NCBI GenBank assembly: GCA_964443135.1
Contig: CAYUBQ010000008.1
Location: forward strand, 28,572-92,571
Length of the DNA: 64,000 bases
DNA from: JAIPEI01 sp964443135
GTDB taxonomy: Bacteria > Desulfobacterota > DSM-4660 > Desulfatiglandales > HGW-15
Direction: 5' to 3'
The translations under genes and the position numbers were made by a program. The notes below the pieces were generated by a model. That model was not told the DNA's origin and did not search any database. It saw only the letters and a list, made by a program, of their open reading frames with translations. Shown here in pieces: positions 1-8,078 of the stretch. Position 1 is the first letter of the stretch; each line of letters starts with the position of its first letter.

Positions 1-329
1 TTTCCGTAGAGCCGGTCCGTTTGGATGGCCGCCTGGAAGGCGAGGAGGGACAGGGCGTCGTATCCGAGCGACTTGACGGCCATGGCGAACAGGGCCACGC
101 TGACCTGCTCCCCCGTCGCCATGAGCACATCCAGCTCCCTGGGGTCGGGCTCTTCCGCCATCTCGTGGGCCAGCCCGATCAGGTTGTCGGTCTGTCCGGC
201 CATGGCGGAGAGCACCACGACCATACGGTTACCCTCCCCATAGGACTCCAGCACACGCTCGGCCACGTTCCGGATCCGCTCCACGCTTCCGACGGACGTG
301 CCGCCGTACTTCTGCACAATCAATGCCAT
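1..329 (-). CDS. lysC: Aspartate kinase, N-terminal part (cut by window edge)
   Basis: Phosphorylates L-aspartate, the first step toward lysine, threonine, methionine and diaminopimelate. Only about the first 109 residues are present; the gene runs off the left edge. The start reads MALIVQKYGGTSVGSVERIR, which holds the KYGGTSV motif at the ATP/aspartate site that marks aspartokinases, and continues with VVVLSAMAGQTD and TGEQVS as expected. The start codon is an ATG with GAGGAG just upstream. It is the last gene of the minus-strand run phoH to tsaE, separated from tsaE by about 165 bases that hold a dispersed repeat. The regulatory ACT domains lie outside the window. Confidence 0.93.
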   Translation of the reverse strand, partial: MALIVQKYGGTSVGSVERIRNVAERVLESYGEGNRMVVVLSAMAGQTDNLIGLAHEMAEEPDPRELDVLMATGEQVSVALFAMAVKSLGYDALSLLAFQAAIQTDRLYG

Positions 330-368
330 ACCGCTCCTCGTTCGCGATTCTCCCTTGCTGGAAAAGGT

Positions 369-474
369 TTGACGCACTCGCAAAATCCCGCTCACGCGCC
401 GCCGGCAGCGCTACAGCCTGTTGAAATGCCGAGGGGGCAGATCTCAGGGCTTCGAGCCTTTTGCGGCGCCGTCA
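369..474 (+). repeat. Dispersed ~105-bp repeat, copy A
   Basis: Begins TTGACGCACTCGCA, continues with CCCGCTCACGCGCCGC and CCTGTTGAAAT, and ends near a GATCTC/TTGCGG segment. Two further copies lie at 41629-41733 (opposite strand) and 52586-52688. It fills most of the gap between tsaE and lysC, in the upstream region of lysC. No recognisable IS ends or protein-coding function were seen. Confidence 0.75.
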
Positions 475-493
475 GGTCTGCAAAGGCGGTCCG

Positions 494-1012
494 TCATGCG
501 TCGGGGGCGCCCTGTGCGCGGACCAGCCCCTCGACCAGCTCGCGGGCCCTCGGGTGCTCCCCCGAAAAGGAGATCTCCCGGCGTTCCGGTCCCGATATGG
601 CGACGGCCACCGAAAGCGCCCGGTCCGGAACCAGTCCCGGGCAGTGGTCGGCCCACTCCACCAGGGCGGCGCCGTCCGCGTGGAGATACTCCTCGAGGCC
701 GGCGGAGAGGGCCTCCTCCAGCCCGGCCAGGCGGTAGAGATCCATGTGAAAAAAGAGGACCCGTCCCCGGTACTCGTTGACCAGGGCGAAGGAAGGGCTG
801 GTGATCACCGTGTCCTCGGGGACGCCCAACCCCAGGCCCACCCCCTTGGCGAACCAGGTTTTCCCGCTTCCCAACGGGCCCGTGACGCCCACCACGTCGC
901 CCGAAACCAGGAGCCGGCCGAGCCGCCGGCCGAGGTTCACGGTCTCCCGGTCCGAGGCGGTCGGATATGTTGCTTTTTGAACCCCCAAAGGGCAAACCCT
1001 CATGTATGGCAA
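494..1012 (-). CDS. tsaE: tRNA threonylcarbamoyladenosine biosynthesis ATPase TsaE
   Basis: TsaE is the ATPase that works with TsaB and TsaD to make the t6A modification on tRNAs that decode ANN codons. The 172-aa product is of family length. The Walker A motif GPLGSGKT lies near residues 44-51. TSPSFALVNEY and the HMDLYRL segment, typical of TsaE, follow, as does a VEWAD motif. A second ATG three codons in (MRVCPLG) is an alternative start. It begins 9 bases after the acpS stop on the same strand. The NnrD/YjeF gene that often sits between acpS and tsaE in relatives is absent here. Confidence 0.95.
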   Translation of the reverse strand: MPYMRVCPLGVQKATYPTASDRETVNLGRRLGRLLVSGDVVGVTGPLGSGKTWFAKGVGLGLGVPEDTVITSPSFALVNEYRGRVLFFHMDLYRLAGLEEALSAGLEEYLHADGAALVEWADHCPGLVPDRALSVAVAISGPERREISFSGEHPRARELVEGLVRAQGAPDA

Positions 1013-1021
1013 CCGCGCGCC

Positions 1022-1417
1022 TCACTCCGGCCCGGTTGCCCCCGTCTCGAGGACCACCACGGCGGTTGCGTAGTCCCGCTCGTCCGACAGGCTCACGTGC
1101 ATGCCCGTGATGCCGCGATCGCGGCAGATCTCCCGGCAGGTGCCGTGAACCCGCAGGCCGGGGCGGCCGCCGGGGTGGTGGAAGGTCTCGATGTCCATCC
1201 AGCGGACGCCCTGGCGCATACCCAGCCCGACGGCCTTGGAGAACGCCTCCTTGGCGGCGAAACGAAGGGCGAACGCCGATGCGGGCCGGACGCGGGAAAG
1301 GCAGAGGGCCCGCTCCCCCGGGGTGAAGACACGGTCGAGAAAGCGGTCCCCCCACCGGTCCAGGACGTCTTCCATGCGCGGGATGTGCACGAGGTCCACC
1401 CCGATTCCGTAGATCAT
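1022..1417 (-). CDS. acpS: Holo-[acyl-carrier-protein] synthase
   Basis: Transfers the 4'-phosphopantetheine arm of CoA to a serine of apo-acyl carrier protein, activating it for fatty acid synthesis. The 131-aa product is of normal length. It shows the two family signatures: IYGIGVDLVHIPRM at the N-terminus, with the Mg-binding Asp at residue 8, and RFAAKEAFSKA near residue 54, with the catalytic-region K-E. HVSLSDERDYATAVVVLE closes the fold. It lies between pdxJ and tsaE on the minus strand, spaced 33 bases from pdxJ and 9 from tsaE, and is probably co-transcribed with both. Confidence 0.96.
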   Translation of the reverse strand: MIYGIGVDLVHIPRMEDVLDRWGDRFLDRVFTPGERALCLSRVRPASAFALRFAAKEAFSKAVGLGMRQGVRWMDIETFHHPGGRPGLRVHGTCREICRDRGITGMHVSLSDERDYATAVVVLETGATGPE

Positions 1418-1450
1418 GACTGTCCGCTCGAGGGCTCCGATCCGCTCCGC

Positions 1451-2170
1451 CTAGAACGCTTTCACCAGGTCGATCATCTCCCGGACGGCCCTCTCCATGC
1501 CCACGAGGACCGCGCGCGAGACGATGCTGTGCCCGATGCTGTACTCCTCGATCCGGGGAAGGGCGCGAAACCGCTTGACGTTGACGTAGTCCAGGCCGTG
1601 CCCGGCGCTGATCCGGAGATCCATGTCGGATGCGGACTCGACCGCCCGGGCGATCCGCTCGAATCGTTTGTCGGCCTCCTCCTCGGACCGGGCCTCCGAG
1701 TAGTGTCCCGTGTGGATCTCCACGATGTCGCCGCCGGCGCTGCGGGCGGCCTCGATCTGAGAGGGTTCCGGATCGACGAAGAAGCTCACCAGGATGCCCT
1801 TTTCCCGGACCCGTTCCACCACCTCGCGATACCGGTCGGGATCGGCCAGGACGTCCAGCCCGCCCTCGGTGGTGAGCTCCTGCCGGCGCTCCGGCACCAG
1901 GGTGATGAGGTCGGGTTGGATCTCTCGAGCGATCTCGATCATCTCGTCCACCGCGGCCATTTCCATGTTCAAGCGGGTCTTGACCGTTCGGCGGAGCAGT
2001 CGGAGGTCCCTGTCATGGATGTGACGCCGGTCCTCGCGAAGGTGGCAGATGATCCCGTCCGCTCCTGCGAGCTCGGCGATTCCTGCGGCCAGCACGGGAT
2101 CGGGCTGGTCGATGCCACGGGCCTCCCGGACCGTGGCAATGTGGTCCACGTTGACGGCCAGGTGTGCCAT
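1451..2170 (-). CDS. pdxJ: Pyridoxine 5'-phosphate synthase
   Basis: Condenses 3-amino-2-oxopropyl phosphate with 1-deoxyxylulose 5-phosphate to form pyridoxine 5'-phosphate, in the DXP-dependent vitamin B6 route. The 239-aa product matches the family (about 240). It starts MAHLAVNVDHIATVREARG with the conserved NVDHIAT segment. ICHLREDRRHI, LVPERRQELTTEGG and the C-terminal ISAGHGLDYVN and YSIGHSIVSRA motifs are all present. It is first of a pdxJ-acpS-tsaE run on the minus strand after a 312-base gap from ybeY. Confidence 0.97.
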   Translation of the reverse strand: MAHLAVNVDHIATVREARGIDQPDPVLAAGIAELAGADGIICHLREDRRHIHDRDLRLLRRTVKTRLNMEMAAVDEMIEIAREIQPDLITLVPERRQELTTEGGLDVLADPDRYREVVERVREKGILVSFFVDPEPSQIEAARSAGGDIVEIHTGHYSEARSEEEADKRFERIARAVESASDMDLRISAGHGLDYVNVKRFRALPRIEEYSIGHSIVSRAVLVGMERAVREMIDLVKAF

Positions 2171-2482
2171 GTAGCCTTCCTCCCTGGGATATGTTCCAGC
2201 GATGGCGTTCGAGACGTTCTTACTCGTACTCGCACCCGCACTCGGGTTTTTTCTCGCACGGCAAAAGTTCTCGGGTACGCGTTCGAGTGCCGCCCCTCCG
2301 GGGCTGAGTGCGGGTATGAGTCAACCGCTCCGGACCCGACTGCCGTGGTCGCCCGCTGAAAACGGTGGGTCCGGTGTGAAAAGGCCCGTGCGGGCGACAG
2401 GCGCGAAGCCGCGCCTCCCGCAGGGTCCCCCGCTCGGGGTCCGGTCGTGCCGGGGGCCCGCAGACGAGACGCCGGTCGTCTC
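2171..2482. other. 312-base gap with hexamer repeat and strong hairpin
   Basis: No convincing gene. At 2221-2244 four consecutive hexamers (TACTCG, TACTCG, CACCCG, CACTCG) form a short tandem repeat, and a related CTCG-rich stretch runs to about 2290. At 2390-2421 a GC-rich inverted repeat pairs GCGGG with CCCGC and AGGCGCG with CGCGCCT around an AAGC loop, with a 4-base bulge. No U-tract follows on either strand, so it is not a clear intrinsic terminator. The pdxJ promoter presumably lies here, but I could not pick one out. Confidence 0.5.
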
Positions 2483-2923
2483 TCAGGTCGGATCCACCCG
2501 GGCCAGAAGCCTCTCCTGGGCCTTCTCCATGCGGAGAGCTTCCTCCGCGGACCCCTCGTGGTCATACCCGAGCAGGTGAAGGAGCCCGTGGATCAGCAGC
2601 CGGAAAACGGTCTGGGGGAGGGGTTCTTCGCAGGCATCGGCCTCGCGCCGGGCCGTGTCCAGGGAGACCACGATGTCCCCCAGCATGCCGGGCTCGGATC
2701 CCGCGCTTGGGTTCTCCGACATGGGAAAGGCCAGGACGTTCGTGGGGCCGTTCTTCCCCATGTACCGGTCGTTCAGTTCCGCAATGAACGCATCGTCGGT
2801 GAGGAGAATGCTGAGCTCACCCTCAAGACAACCCAAGTCTCTTGAGATTTTTGTCATTTCGCGGCGTATCGTCGGTCTTGCGAGCCCTGGTATCCTCTTC
2901 AGACCGCTGATCTGAATATCCAT
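2483..2923 (-). CDS. ybeY: Endoribonuclease YbeY (rRNA maturation factor)
   Basis: Zinc-dependent single-strand endoribonuclease involved in 16S rRNA 3'-end maturation and ribosome quality control. The 146-aa product has the diagnostic metal-binding motif HGLLHLLGYDH near residues 111-121, with three His ligands. TNVLAFPM and LGDIVVSLD precede it, as is usual. The chosen start (MDIQISGLKRIPG) gives family length and overlaps the 3' end of the upstream HD-domain gene by 101 bases. A start at MTKISRDLG would shorten the overlap but remove the first beta-strand. Downstream of phoH and the HD-7TM gene, this is the classic phoH-ybeY neighbourhood. Confidence 0.95.
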   Translation of the reverse strand: MDIQISGLKRIPGLARPTIRREMTKISRDLGCLEGELSILLTDDAFIAELNDRYMGKNGPTNVLAFPMSENPSAGSEPGMLGDIVVSLDTARREADACEEPLPQTVFRLLIHGLLHLLGYDHEGSAEEALRMEKAQERLLARVDPT

Positions 2924-5339
2924 TTCTCCCCTTCTTCTCCGGCCTCGATTCCCCGACCTCCGGGTATCGGATCCTCTGGTGGAAGATGCCCGCGAGGGTC
3001 TTGTTGAAGTTCTTGGCGATTTCGTGGAGATCCTTCAGGGTGAGCTCGCACTCGTCCAGCTGGCCGTCGGAGAAGGCCTTGTTGATCATCTTGTGGACCG
3101 TCCCCTGGATCCTGGACGGCGTGGGTTCGCTCAGGGACCGGGAGGCCGCCTCCACCATGTCGGCCAGCATCACGAGCCCCGCCTCCTTGGTCTGGGGCTT
3201 GGGGCCCGGGTAGCGGAAGTCCTCTTCCTTGACGTCGGAGGCTTTTCCCCCGCGGGTCTCCGCCTTCTCCCGGGCCTTCTGGTAGAAGTAGGTGATCAGG
3301 CTGGTTCCGTGATGCTGCTGGATCGTGTCGATGATCTCGCGACCCAGGCCGTGCTTTCGGGCCAGCTCCACGCCGTCCTTGACGTGGGCGGTCAGGACGA
3401 GGCTGCTCATGGATGGGGCCAGCTTCTCGTGCTTGTTTTCCCCGCCCTGCTGGTTCTCGATGAAGTAGAGGGGCTTTTTCATCTTGCCGATGTCGTGATA
3501 GTAGGCGCACACCTTGGCGAGGAGCGGGTTGGCGTTCACGGCCTGGGCCGTGGCCTCGACCAGGTTGCTGATGATGACGCTGTGGTGGTAGGTGCCGGGG
3601 GCCTGTACCAGGAGTCTCCGGAGCAGGGGCTGATCCAGGCTGGCGAGCTCGAGGAGCTTGATGTCCGTGGTGAACCCGAAGGACATCTCGATGAGGGGGA
3701 GGAAGCCCGTGGCGACGATGGCGGCGAGGATCCCCCCTGCAAAGCCCGCGCTCACGGCGATCAGGGCCTCGAAAGAGTACAGGGTGCCGTAGATCATCTC
3801 GATGCAGACGGCCAGGACCACGTTGACGAGACTGACCTTGAGCCCCGCCTTGATCAGGGTCCCGCGCTCCGTGCAGCGGCGGACGCCGTAGGCGGCGACG
3901 AGGCTGCCCAGGAAGAAGTAGATGAACAGCGGCACCTGCCCGCCGCAGATCAGCGAAGCCAGCACGGCGATGATGAGTGAAAAGCTCGTGGCCACGGCCA
4001 GGCCCTGGAAGATGGACAGGAGCATCCCGCCGCAGGCCACCGGCATGGCGTAGATCAGGCTCCTGGGGGTCATGAAGGCGAACCCGCGGGCCACCTCGTC
4101 CGCCACGAACCGGTAGGCCCAGGCGAAGACGAAGAGGCTGAGCAGGGTGACGGCGCTGAACAGGAGGTCCCGCCGGTCCACCCGAAGCGTCTTGAGGCCT
4201 CGAAACCCCACCAGGTACATGACGGTGAAGAAGAGCCCGATCAGCACGGTCATGGCGGGGATCCGTCCCAGCATGTCCACCCGGTCCCTGGAACGGAACT
4301 CCCCTGCGAGCCTCTCCAGATGCTCGGGACCGATGCGCTCGCCCTCCCGCACGAGCATCTCGCCCTTCTTGATCTTGAAGTAGGTGGGCTTGACACCACT
4401 CCGGGCGGCTTCCTTTCGGATCTCGGTCTCACGTTGATTGAAGGTGACGTTCGGCTGGAGCAGCGCCGTGGTCAGCTCCACGGCGGCCTTTGCATCGGCC
4501 GGGCTTCCCAGCCGCTCTGCGATGGCGTCCGCCTGGTTTCCCACGTAGGCCGCGGCGCTCGCCATGTCGTAGAACCGGTCCAGGTTTTCGACCCGGGTTT
4601 CCTGCTGGGTGTAGAGGTCGTGCAGGATGATGCCGCCCTTCTCGGTCTGGGACAGCAGACGATCGCTGTTCGCCACGATCCCCTTCTCCATGATGCGGCC
4701 CAGAAGGGGAATCACGGACTGCTCCACCCCCGTGGAGAAACGGCTTTCCTGGAGTCGTTCGAAAAGGGCGTCGTTCGGGGAGAGCTCCAGGATGCCGAAG
4801 AAGCGATCCCGAATCGCGGCGGTCTCCTCGGCCCCGGGCCGGGATGCGCTCGCCGCCGCCGGATCGAACGGTTCCCGGCTCACCGGGGAGCTGAGCTCCT
4901 CGTAGCGACCCCGGGCAAAGGCGAAGGCCTCCTTCACGCGGGAGAGGAGGTCGGACAGGTTGCGGTCGTAGTCGTAGACGGCGAGGGCCTGCTTGGCCGC
5001 CTCGATCCGGTTCCGTTCGGTCTGCTCCCGGTTTTCGATCAGGAAGTCGTGGCTCGCCTTGATCCCCGTCTCGGCCACGTCCCCGATCTGATAGTCGGGG
5101 CCCTGGCTGAGGATGTTGGGAAAGAGAAGGAGGGCGAACAGGATGCTCAGCAGCACGAGGGATCCCCAGAGGAGACGCTCGTGTGTCAACCAGGGAAGAG
5201 GCTCGGTGCCGGGCTTCTTGCGCGCGGAGTCCCGCTCCCCCTTGCCGGAAGACCTGGCGGCGGTCCCGGACTTCCTCTCCACCTTGACGGCCTTCGCCGC
5301 GGCTCCGTGGAGGGGTTTGAGTTTTTCCTTGTCGCTCAT
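2823..5339 (-). CDS. 7TM-HD family membrane phosphohydrolase (PgpH-like)
   Basis: Membrane protein of the 7TMR-HDED/HD family; studied members such as Listeria PgpH hydrolyse cyclic di-AMP. Layout of the 838 residues: a Lys/Arg-rich cytoplasmic N-tail (1-50), a membrane anchor at about 53-75, a large extracytoplasmic domain to about 360, a block of membrane helices from about 365 to 570, then a cytoplasmic HD domain. The HD metal motifs are visible as TYHHSVI (about 587) and YYHDIGKM (about 613), followed by QQHHGTSLI. The C-tail is highly charged and its last 33 codons overlap ybeY. Whether this organism uses c-di-AMP cannot be told from the window. Confidence 0.88.
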   Translation of the reverse strand: MSDKEKLKPLHGAAAKAVKVERKSGTAARSSGKGERDSARKKPGTEPLPWLTHERLLWGSLVLLSILFALLLFPNILSQGPDYQIGDVAETGIKASHDFLIENREQTERNRIEAAKQALAVYDYDRNLSDLLSRVKEAFAFARGRYEELSSPVSREPFDPAAASASRPGAEETAAIRDRFFGILELSPNDALFERLQESRFSTGVEQSVIPLLGRIMEKGIVANSDRLLSQTEKGGIILHDLYTQQETRVENLDRFYDMASAAAYVGNQADAIAERLGSPADAKAAVELTTALLQPNVTFNQRETEIRKEAARSGVKPTYFKIKKGEMLVREGERIGPEHLERLAGEFRSRDRVDMLGRIPAMTVLIGLFFTVMYLVGFRGLKTLRVDRRDLLFSAVTLLSLFVFAWAYRFVADEVARGFAFMTPRSLIYAMPVACGGMLLSIFQGLAVATSFSLIIAVLASLICGGQVPLFIYFFLGSLVAAYGVRRCTERGTLIKAGLKVSLVNVVLAVCIEMIYGTLYSFEALIAVSAGFAGGILAAIVATGFLPLIEMSFGFTTDIKLLELASLDQPLLRRLLVQAPGTYHHSVIISNLVEATAQAVNANPLLAKVCAYYHDIGKMKKPLYFIENQQGGENKHEKLAPSMSSLVLTAHVKDGVELARKHGLGREIIDTIQQHHGTSLITYFYQKAREKAETRGGKASDVKEEDFRYPGPKPQTKEAGLVMLADMVEAASRSLSEPTPSRIQGTVHKMINKAFSDGQLDECELTLKDLHEIAKNFNKTLAGIFHQRIRYPEVGESRPEKKGRNGYSDQRSEEDTRARKTDDTPRNDKNLKRLGLS

Positions 5340-5391
5340 GGATTCGAGTCCGGTTCGGATGTTTCGGCCTGGCCGCGGGATCGTCGCCCGG

Positions 5392-6387
5392 TCAGGGCTT
5401 GGGCCGCGCCTGCTCCGCCTTTTCGTACGCCTCGATGATTTCCTGAACCAGGGGGTGGCGGATCACGTCCTCCCGTCCGAAGTAGAGAAAACGGATGCCT
5501 TGAATCCCGTTCAGGATCTTCGCCGCCTCGATCAGGCCGGATGTGCTTCCGTTCGGGAGATCGGTCTGGGTGACGTCACCCGTGATGACGGCCTTGGAGC
5601 TGAAACCGAGCCGGGTCAGAAACATTTTCATCTGGTCGGTGGTGGCGTTCTGGGCCTCGTCGAGAATCACAAAGGAATCGTTGAGCGTCCGGCCTCTCAT
5701 GAATGCCAGGGGGGCCACCTCGATCACCCCTCTCTGGATCATCCGGGAGGCGTCCTCGAACTCCATCATGTCGTGCAGGGCGTCGTACAGGGGCCTGAGG
5801 TACGGGTTCACCTTCTCGTACAGGTCGCCCGGTAGAAACCCCAGGTGCTCTCCGGCCTCCACGGCCGGCCTGGCGAGGACCACTCGCTTGATCTCTTTCC
5901 TCGCCAGGGCGGAAACGGCCATGGCCATGGCCAGATAGGTCTTTCCGGTTCCCGCCGGTCCGACGCCGAACACCATATCGTATCTTCGAATGCTGTCAAT
6001 ATAATCTTTCTGATTGACGGTCTTGGGCGCGATCACCTTTTTGCTCGAGGTGATGTAGACGCGGTCCATGAAAATCTGCTTCAGGTCCGCGGACCGGTCT
6101 CCGCTCAGGATCCGGGTGGCGTACTCCACGTCGCTGTCGTAGATGGGGTAGCCGTGCTGAATCAGCTCGTACAGCTGGAGGAGGATCTTGGCGCCCAGCT
6201 CGATTTCCCAATCCCTCCCTTGGAGGATGAACTCGTTTCCTCGCACGTTCACCGCAAGACCGACCTTCTCTTCCAGCTTTTTGAGATTGCTGTTGTGCTC
6301 ACCGCAGAGCGAACGTACGATCTGCGGATCCTCGAAGCTGAGCTTCTTGCTTTCGAGATCCTTCTTCATCGATTCTTTTCTATTCAA
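5392..6387 (-). CDS. PhoH family ATPase (PhoH/YbeZ)
   Basis: Cytoplasmic P-loop ATPase of the PhoH-like family, genetically linked to YbeY and thought to act in RNA metabolism; its exact substrate is unknown. An N-terminal RNA-binding-like region (about 1-110) is followed by the ATPase, with GPAGTGKTYLA (Walker A, about 145), ARPAVEAGE, the VILDEAQNAT Walker B (about 235) and ITGDVTQTDLP. I place the start at a TTG preceded by GAGGGG with 5-base spacing. An ATG 15 bases upstream (6402) and an ATG 18 bases downstream (6369) are alternatives. It is first in the minus-strand run to the HD-7TM gene (52-base gap) and ybeY. Confidence 0.93.
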   Translation of the reverse strand: MNRKESMKKDLESKKLSFEDPQIVRSLCGEHNSNLKKLEEKVGLAVNVRGNEFILQGRDWEIELGAKILLQLYELIQHGYPIYDSDVEYATRILSGDRSADLKQIFMDRVYITSSKKVIAPKTVNQKDYIDSIRRYDMVFGVGPAGTGKTYLAMAMAVSALARKEIKRVVLARPAVEAGEHLGFLPGDLYEKVNPYLRPLYDALHDMMEFEDASRMIQRGVIEVAPLAFMRGRTLNDSFVILDEAQNATTDQMKMFLTRLGFSSKAVITGDVTQTDLPNGSTSGLIEAAKILNGIQGIRFLYFGREDVIRHPLVQEIIEAYEKAEQARPKP

Positions 6388-6449
6388 TCGTTCCCCTCTC
6401 ATACCTTACAAATCCAATCGCATGTCCTTCCGATTTCCGGCCTGAACAG

Positions 6450-6509
6450 AAAAAGCCCCGAACCTGCCCTCCTGACGGTGTCTCGGGAAGAAGGGCGCTG
6501 GGGCTTTGG
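6450..6509 (-). terminator. Rho-independent terminator after yjbQ
   Basis: Read on the minus strand, CCAAAGCCCC (6509-6500) pairs with GGGGCTTTTT (6459-6450). An inner GCCCTTC/GAGGGC pairing lies between the arms. The T-run follows directly after the yjbQ stop and would separate yjbQ from phoH. Confidence 0.75.
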
Positions 6510-6511
6510 GA

Positions 6512-6931
6512 TCAGTCTCCGTGGAGTTGGGCGAGTACGCGGCGCTCCCGGGGCCGGTTGTCGAAGTCCAGGAGCACGATCTGCTGCCATCGGCCGAGAG
6601 CGAGCATACCATCGATCACGGGAATATTCAACGAGGGCCCGATCAGGGCGGCGCGCACGTGGCTGTGTCCGTTGCCGTCCCCCCAACGGGCGTCGTGGGC
6701 ATAGGGGATGGTCTCGGGGGCGATGCGGTCGATGGCCCGGGTCAAGTCCTCCAGGACGCCGCTTTCGTGCTCGATGGTGGTCAGGGCCCCGGTGGAGCCC
6801 GGCACGAACAGCACGCAGAGTCCTTGGCGGACGGGCGTCTCCCCGAGCAGCCGGCTGACCTCGGGGGTGATGTCGATCACGTCGGTCCGCGCGGTGGTGG
6901 AGAACCGGAGCTCACGGGTGTGGACGGGCAT
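6512..6931 (-). CDS. yjbQ: YjbQ family protein (UPF0047)
   Basis: Member of the secondary thiamine-phosphate synthase enzyme family (YjbQ/UPF0047), small trimeric proteins with a His-rich site; the physiological role is unsettled. The 139-aa length is typical. Conserved pieces are the TRE and DIT segments near the N-terminus, VPGSTGALTTIE, and the signature DGNGHSHVRAALIGPS near residues 84-99, with His residues that would bind metal. LGRWQQIVLLDFD follows. It sits alone between a small unknown gene and the phoH operon, with its own terminator immediately downstream. Confidence 0.9.
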   Translation of the reverse strand: MPVHTRELRFSTTARTDVIDITPEVSRLLGETPVRQGLCVLFVPGSTGALTTIEHESGVLEDLTRAIDRIAPETIPYAHDARWGDGNGHSHVRAALIGPSLNIPVIDGMLALGRWQQIVLLDFDNRPRERRVLAQLHGD

Positions 6932-6979
6932 GAGGGTGTTCCTCCGGGAAGGGCGGGAAAGTCCGTCAGGGACGAATTC

Positions 6980-7279
6980 TCAGGATGCGTCCCTGAAGAT
7001 GAAGTAGTAGTCGCCGTCGTTGACGTCGACGGTGAGGCTCCCCCCCCGCGTCTCGGCGTAGACCACCCATCCGGGCTTCTCCTCGCTGCAGCACTCCACC
7101 TGCGGGGAGAAGGCCCCGGTGCCGCGGTCGTACCATCCCAGAAGCATGGGGTCGGCCATCCGCTTCCGGGCCTCCTCCAGGGCCGTTTCCCGGGCCCGTT
7201 CCAGCCCGGCCCCTTTCACTCCGCTCACCGCCACCGGGTTGGGCAGCATGTCGCGGGTCAGCTCTGCACAGCTCACCAT
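6980..7279 (-). CDS. Conserved hypothetical protein, 99 aa
   Basis: I do not recognise this protein with confidence. It is a small soluble acidic/basic mixed protein without signal peptide or membrane segment. The N-terminal half looks helical (GAGLERARETALEEARKRMA). The C-terminal half looks like beta-strands ending in LTVDVNDGDYYFIFRDAS, with an isolated Cys pair (VECCSEE). Coding evidence is its open frame with codon use like its neighbours, an upstream promoter-like sequence, and a tight position 48 bases ahead of yjbQ on the same strand. Its function cannot be inferred from the context. Confidence 0.65.
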   Translation of the reverse strand: MVSCAELTRDMLPNPVAVSGVKGAGLERARETALEEARKRMADPMLLGWYDRGTGAFSPQVECCSEEKPGWVVYAETRGGSLTVDVNDGDYYFIFRDAS

Positions 7280-7362
7280 GGCATTCTCCTGCTCGTCATT
7301 CCTCGCACGCGGTTCGTTGTCGGGACGTCGGAACGCTCCGCAAGGGATACCGACTCAGGCTA

Positions 7363-7391
7363 CACAATAACCACGATGCCCTGCAATGCAA
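7363..7391 (-). promoter_or_regulatory. Sigma-70-like promoter for the 99-aa gene and yjbQ
   Basis: On the minus strand TTGCAT (7391-7386) is followed after 17 bases by TATTGT (7368-7363). It is a moderate match to consensus, about 85 bases upstream of the 99-aa gene. Confidence 0.4.
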
Positions 7392-7490
7392 CGGGGGGCG
7401 CACCCGATCCCCATGCCGCTCCTTGCGATTTCACCCGGTTCGGAGTAGGGTTGTCTCGGATCGCAACCGGAAGGAAGAGAGGAGGCACCC

Positions 7491-8078
7491 ATGACGTCGA
7501 GTGCGCCCACCAGAGAGGAGGCCTTTCGGCTCCTCCAGGAGTTCAACGAGAGCGAGAGCCTGATCAAGCACGCCCTGGCCGTAGAGGGGGTCATGCGCTA
7601 CATGGCCCGCAAGCGGGGCGGGGACGAGGAGAAGTGGGGGGTCATCGGTCTGATCCACGACCTGGACTACGAGAAGTACCCCGACCGGCACTGCACCAAG
7701 ACCGGGGAGATCCTCCGGGACCGGGGATGGCCCGAGGACTACATCCGCGCGGTGGTGAGCCACGGTTGGGGGATCTGCTCCGACGTCGAGCCGGAGACGG
7801 ACCTGGAGAAGACCCTCTATGCCGTGGACGAGCTCACGGGTCTGGTGGTGACGACCGCCCTGGTCCGTCCCTCCAGGAGCGTCATGGACCTCAAGGCCAA
7901 GTCCGTGAAAAAGAAGTGGAAGGACAAGCGTTTCGCTGCGGGCGTGGATCGGGCCATCATCGAGCGGGGGGCGGAGATGCTCGGCGTCGAGCTGGGGGAG
8001 CTCATCACGGACACCATCGCGGGCATGCAGGAGGTCGCCGGGGAGATCGGTCTGAAGGGGGAGACGGCTTCACCATGA
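7491..8078 (+). CDS. HD-domain metal-dependent phosphohydrolase
   Basis: Cytoplasmic HD/HDIG-family protein, probably a metal-dependent phosphohydrolase of unknown substrate. The 195 residues show the expected metal-ligand pattern: a His in ESLIKHALAVE (about 27), the LIHDLDYEKYP pair (about 54), HCTKTGEIL (about 66) and VVSHGW (about 88), plus a conserved Asp in AVDELTGLV (about 107). The C-terminal third is Lys-rich and then helical. The start has GGAGG upstream (AGAGAGGAGGCACCC before ATG). Its stop overlaps the dacB start as ATGA, so the two are translationally coupled, but no functional link between them is obvious. Confidence 0.85.
   Translation: MTSSAPTREEAFRLLQEFNESESLIKHALAVEGVMRYMARKRGGDEEKWGVIGLIHDLDYEKYPDRHCTKTGEILRDRGWPEDYIRAVVSHGWGICSDVEPETDLEKTLYAVDELTGLVVTTALVRPSRSVMDLKAKSVKKKWKDKRFAAGVDRAIIERGAEMLGVELGELITDTIAGMQEVAGEIGLKGETASP

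Noticed and set aside
369..474. The dispersed repeat as an integron attC site
   Set aside because: Although short and next to cassette-like genes, it lacks paired R-box/L-box core sites (GTTRRRY and RYYYAAC) at its ends, and no integrase is in the window.
1012..1022. Expected NnrD/YjeF gene between acpS and tsaE
   Set aside because: The gene is common in this neighbourhood in relatives, but acpS and tsaE are only 9 bases apart here, so it is absent from the locus. This is not unusual enough to report as a finding.
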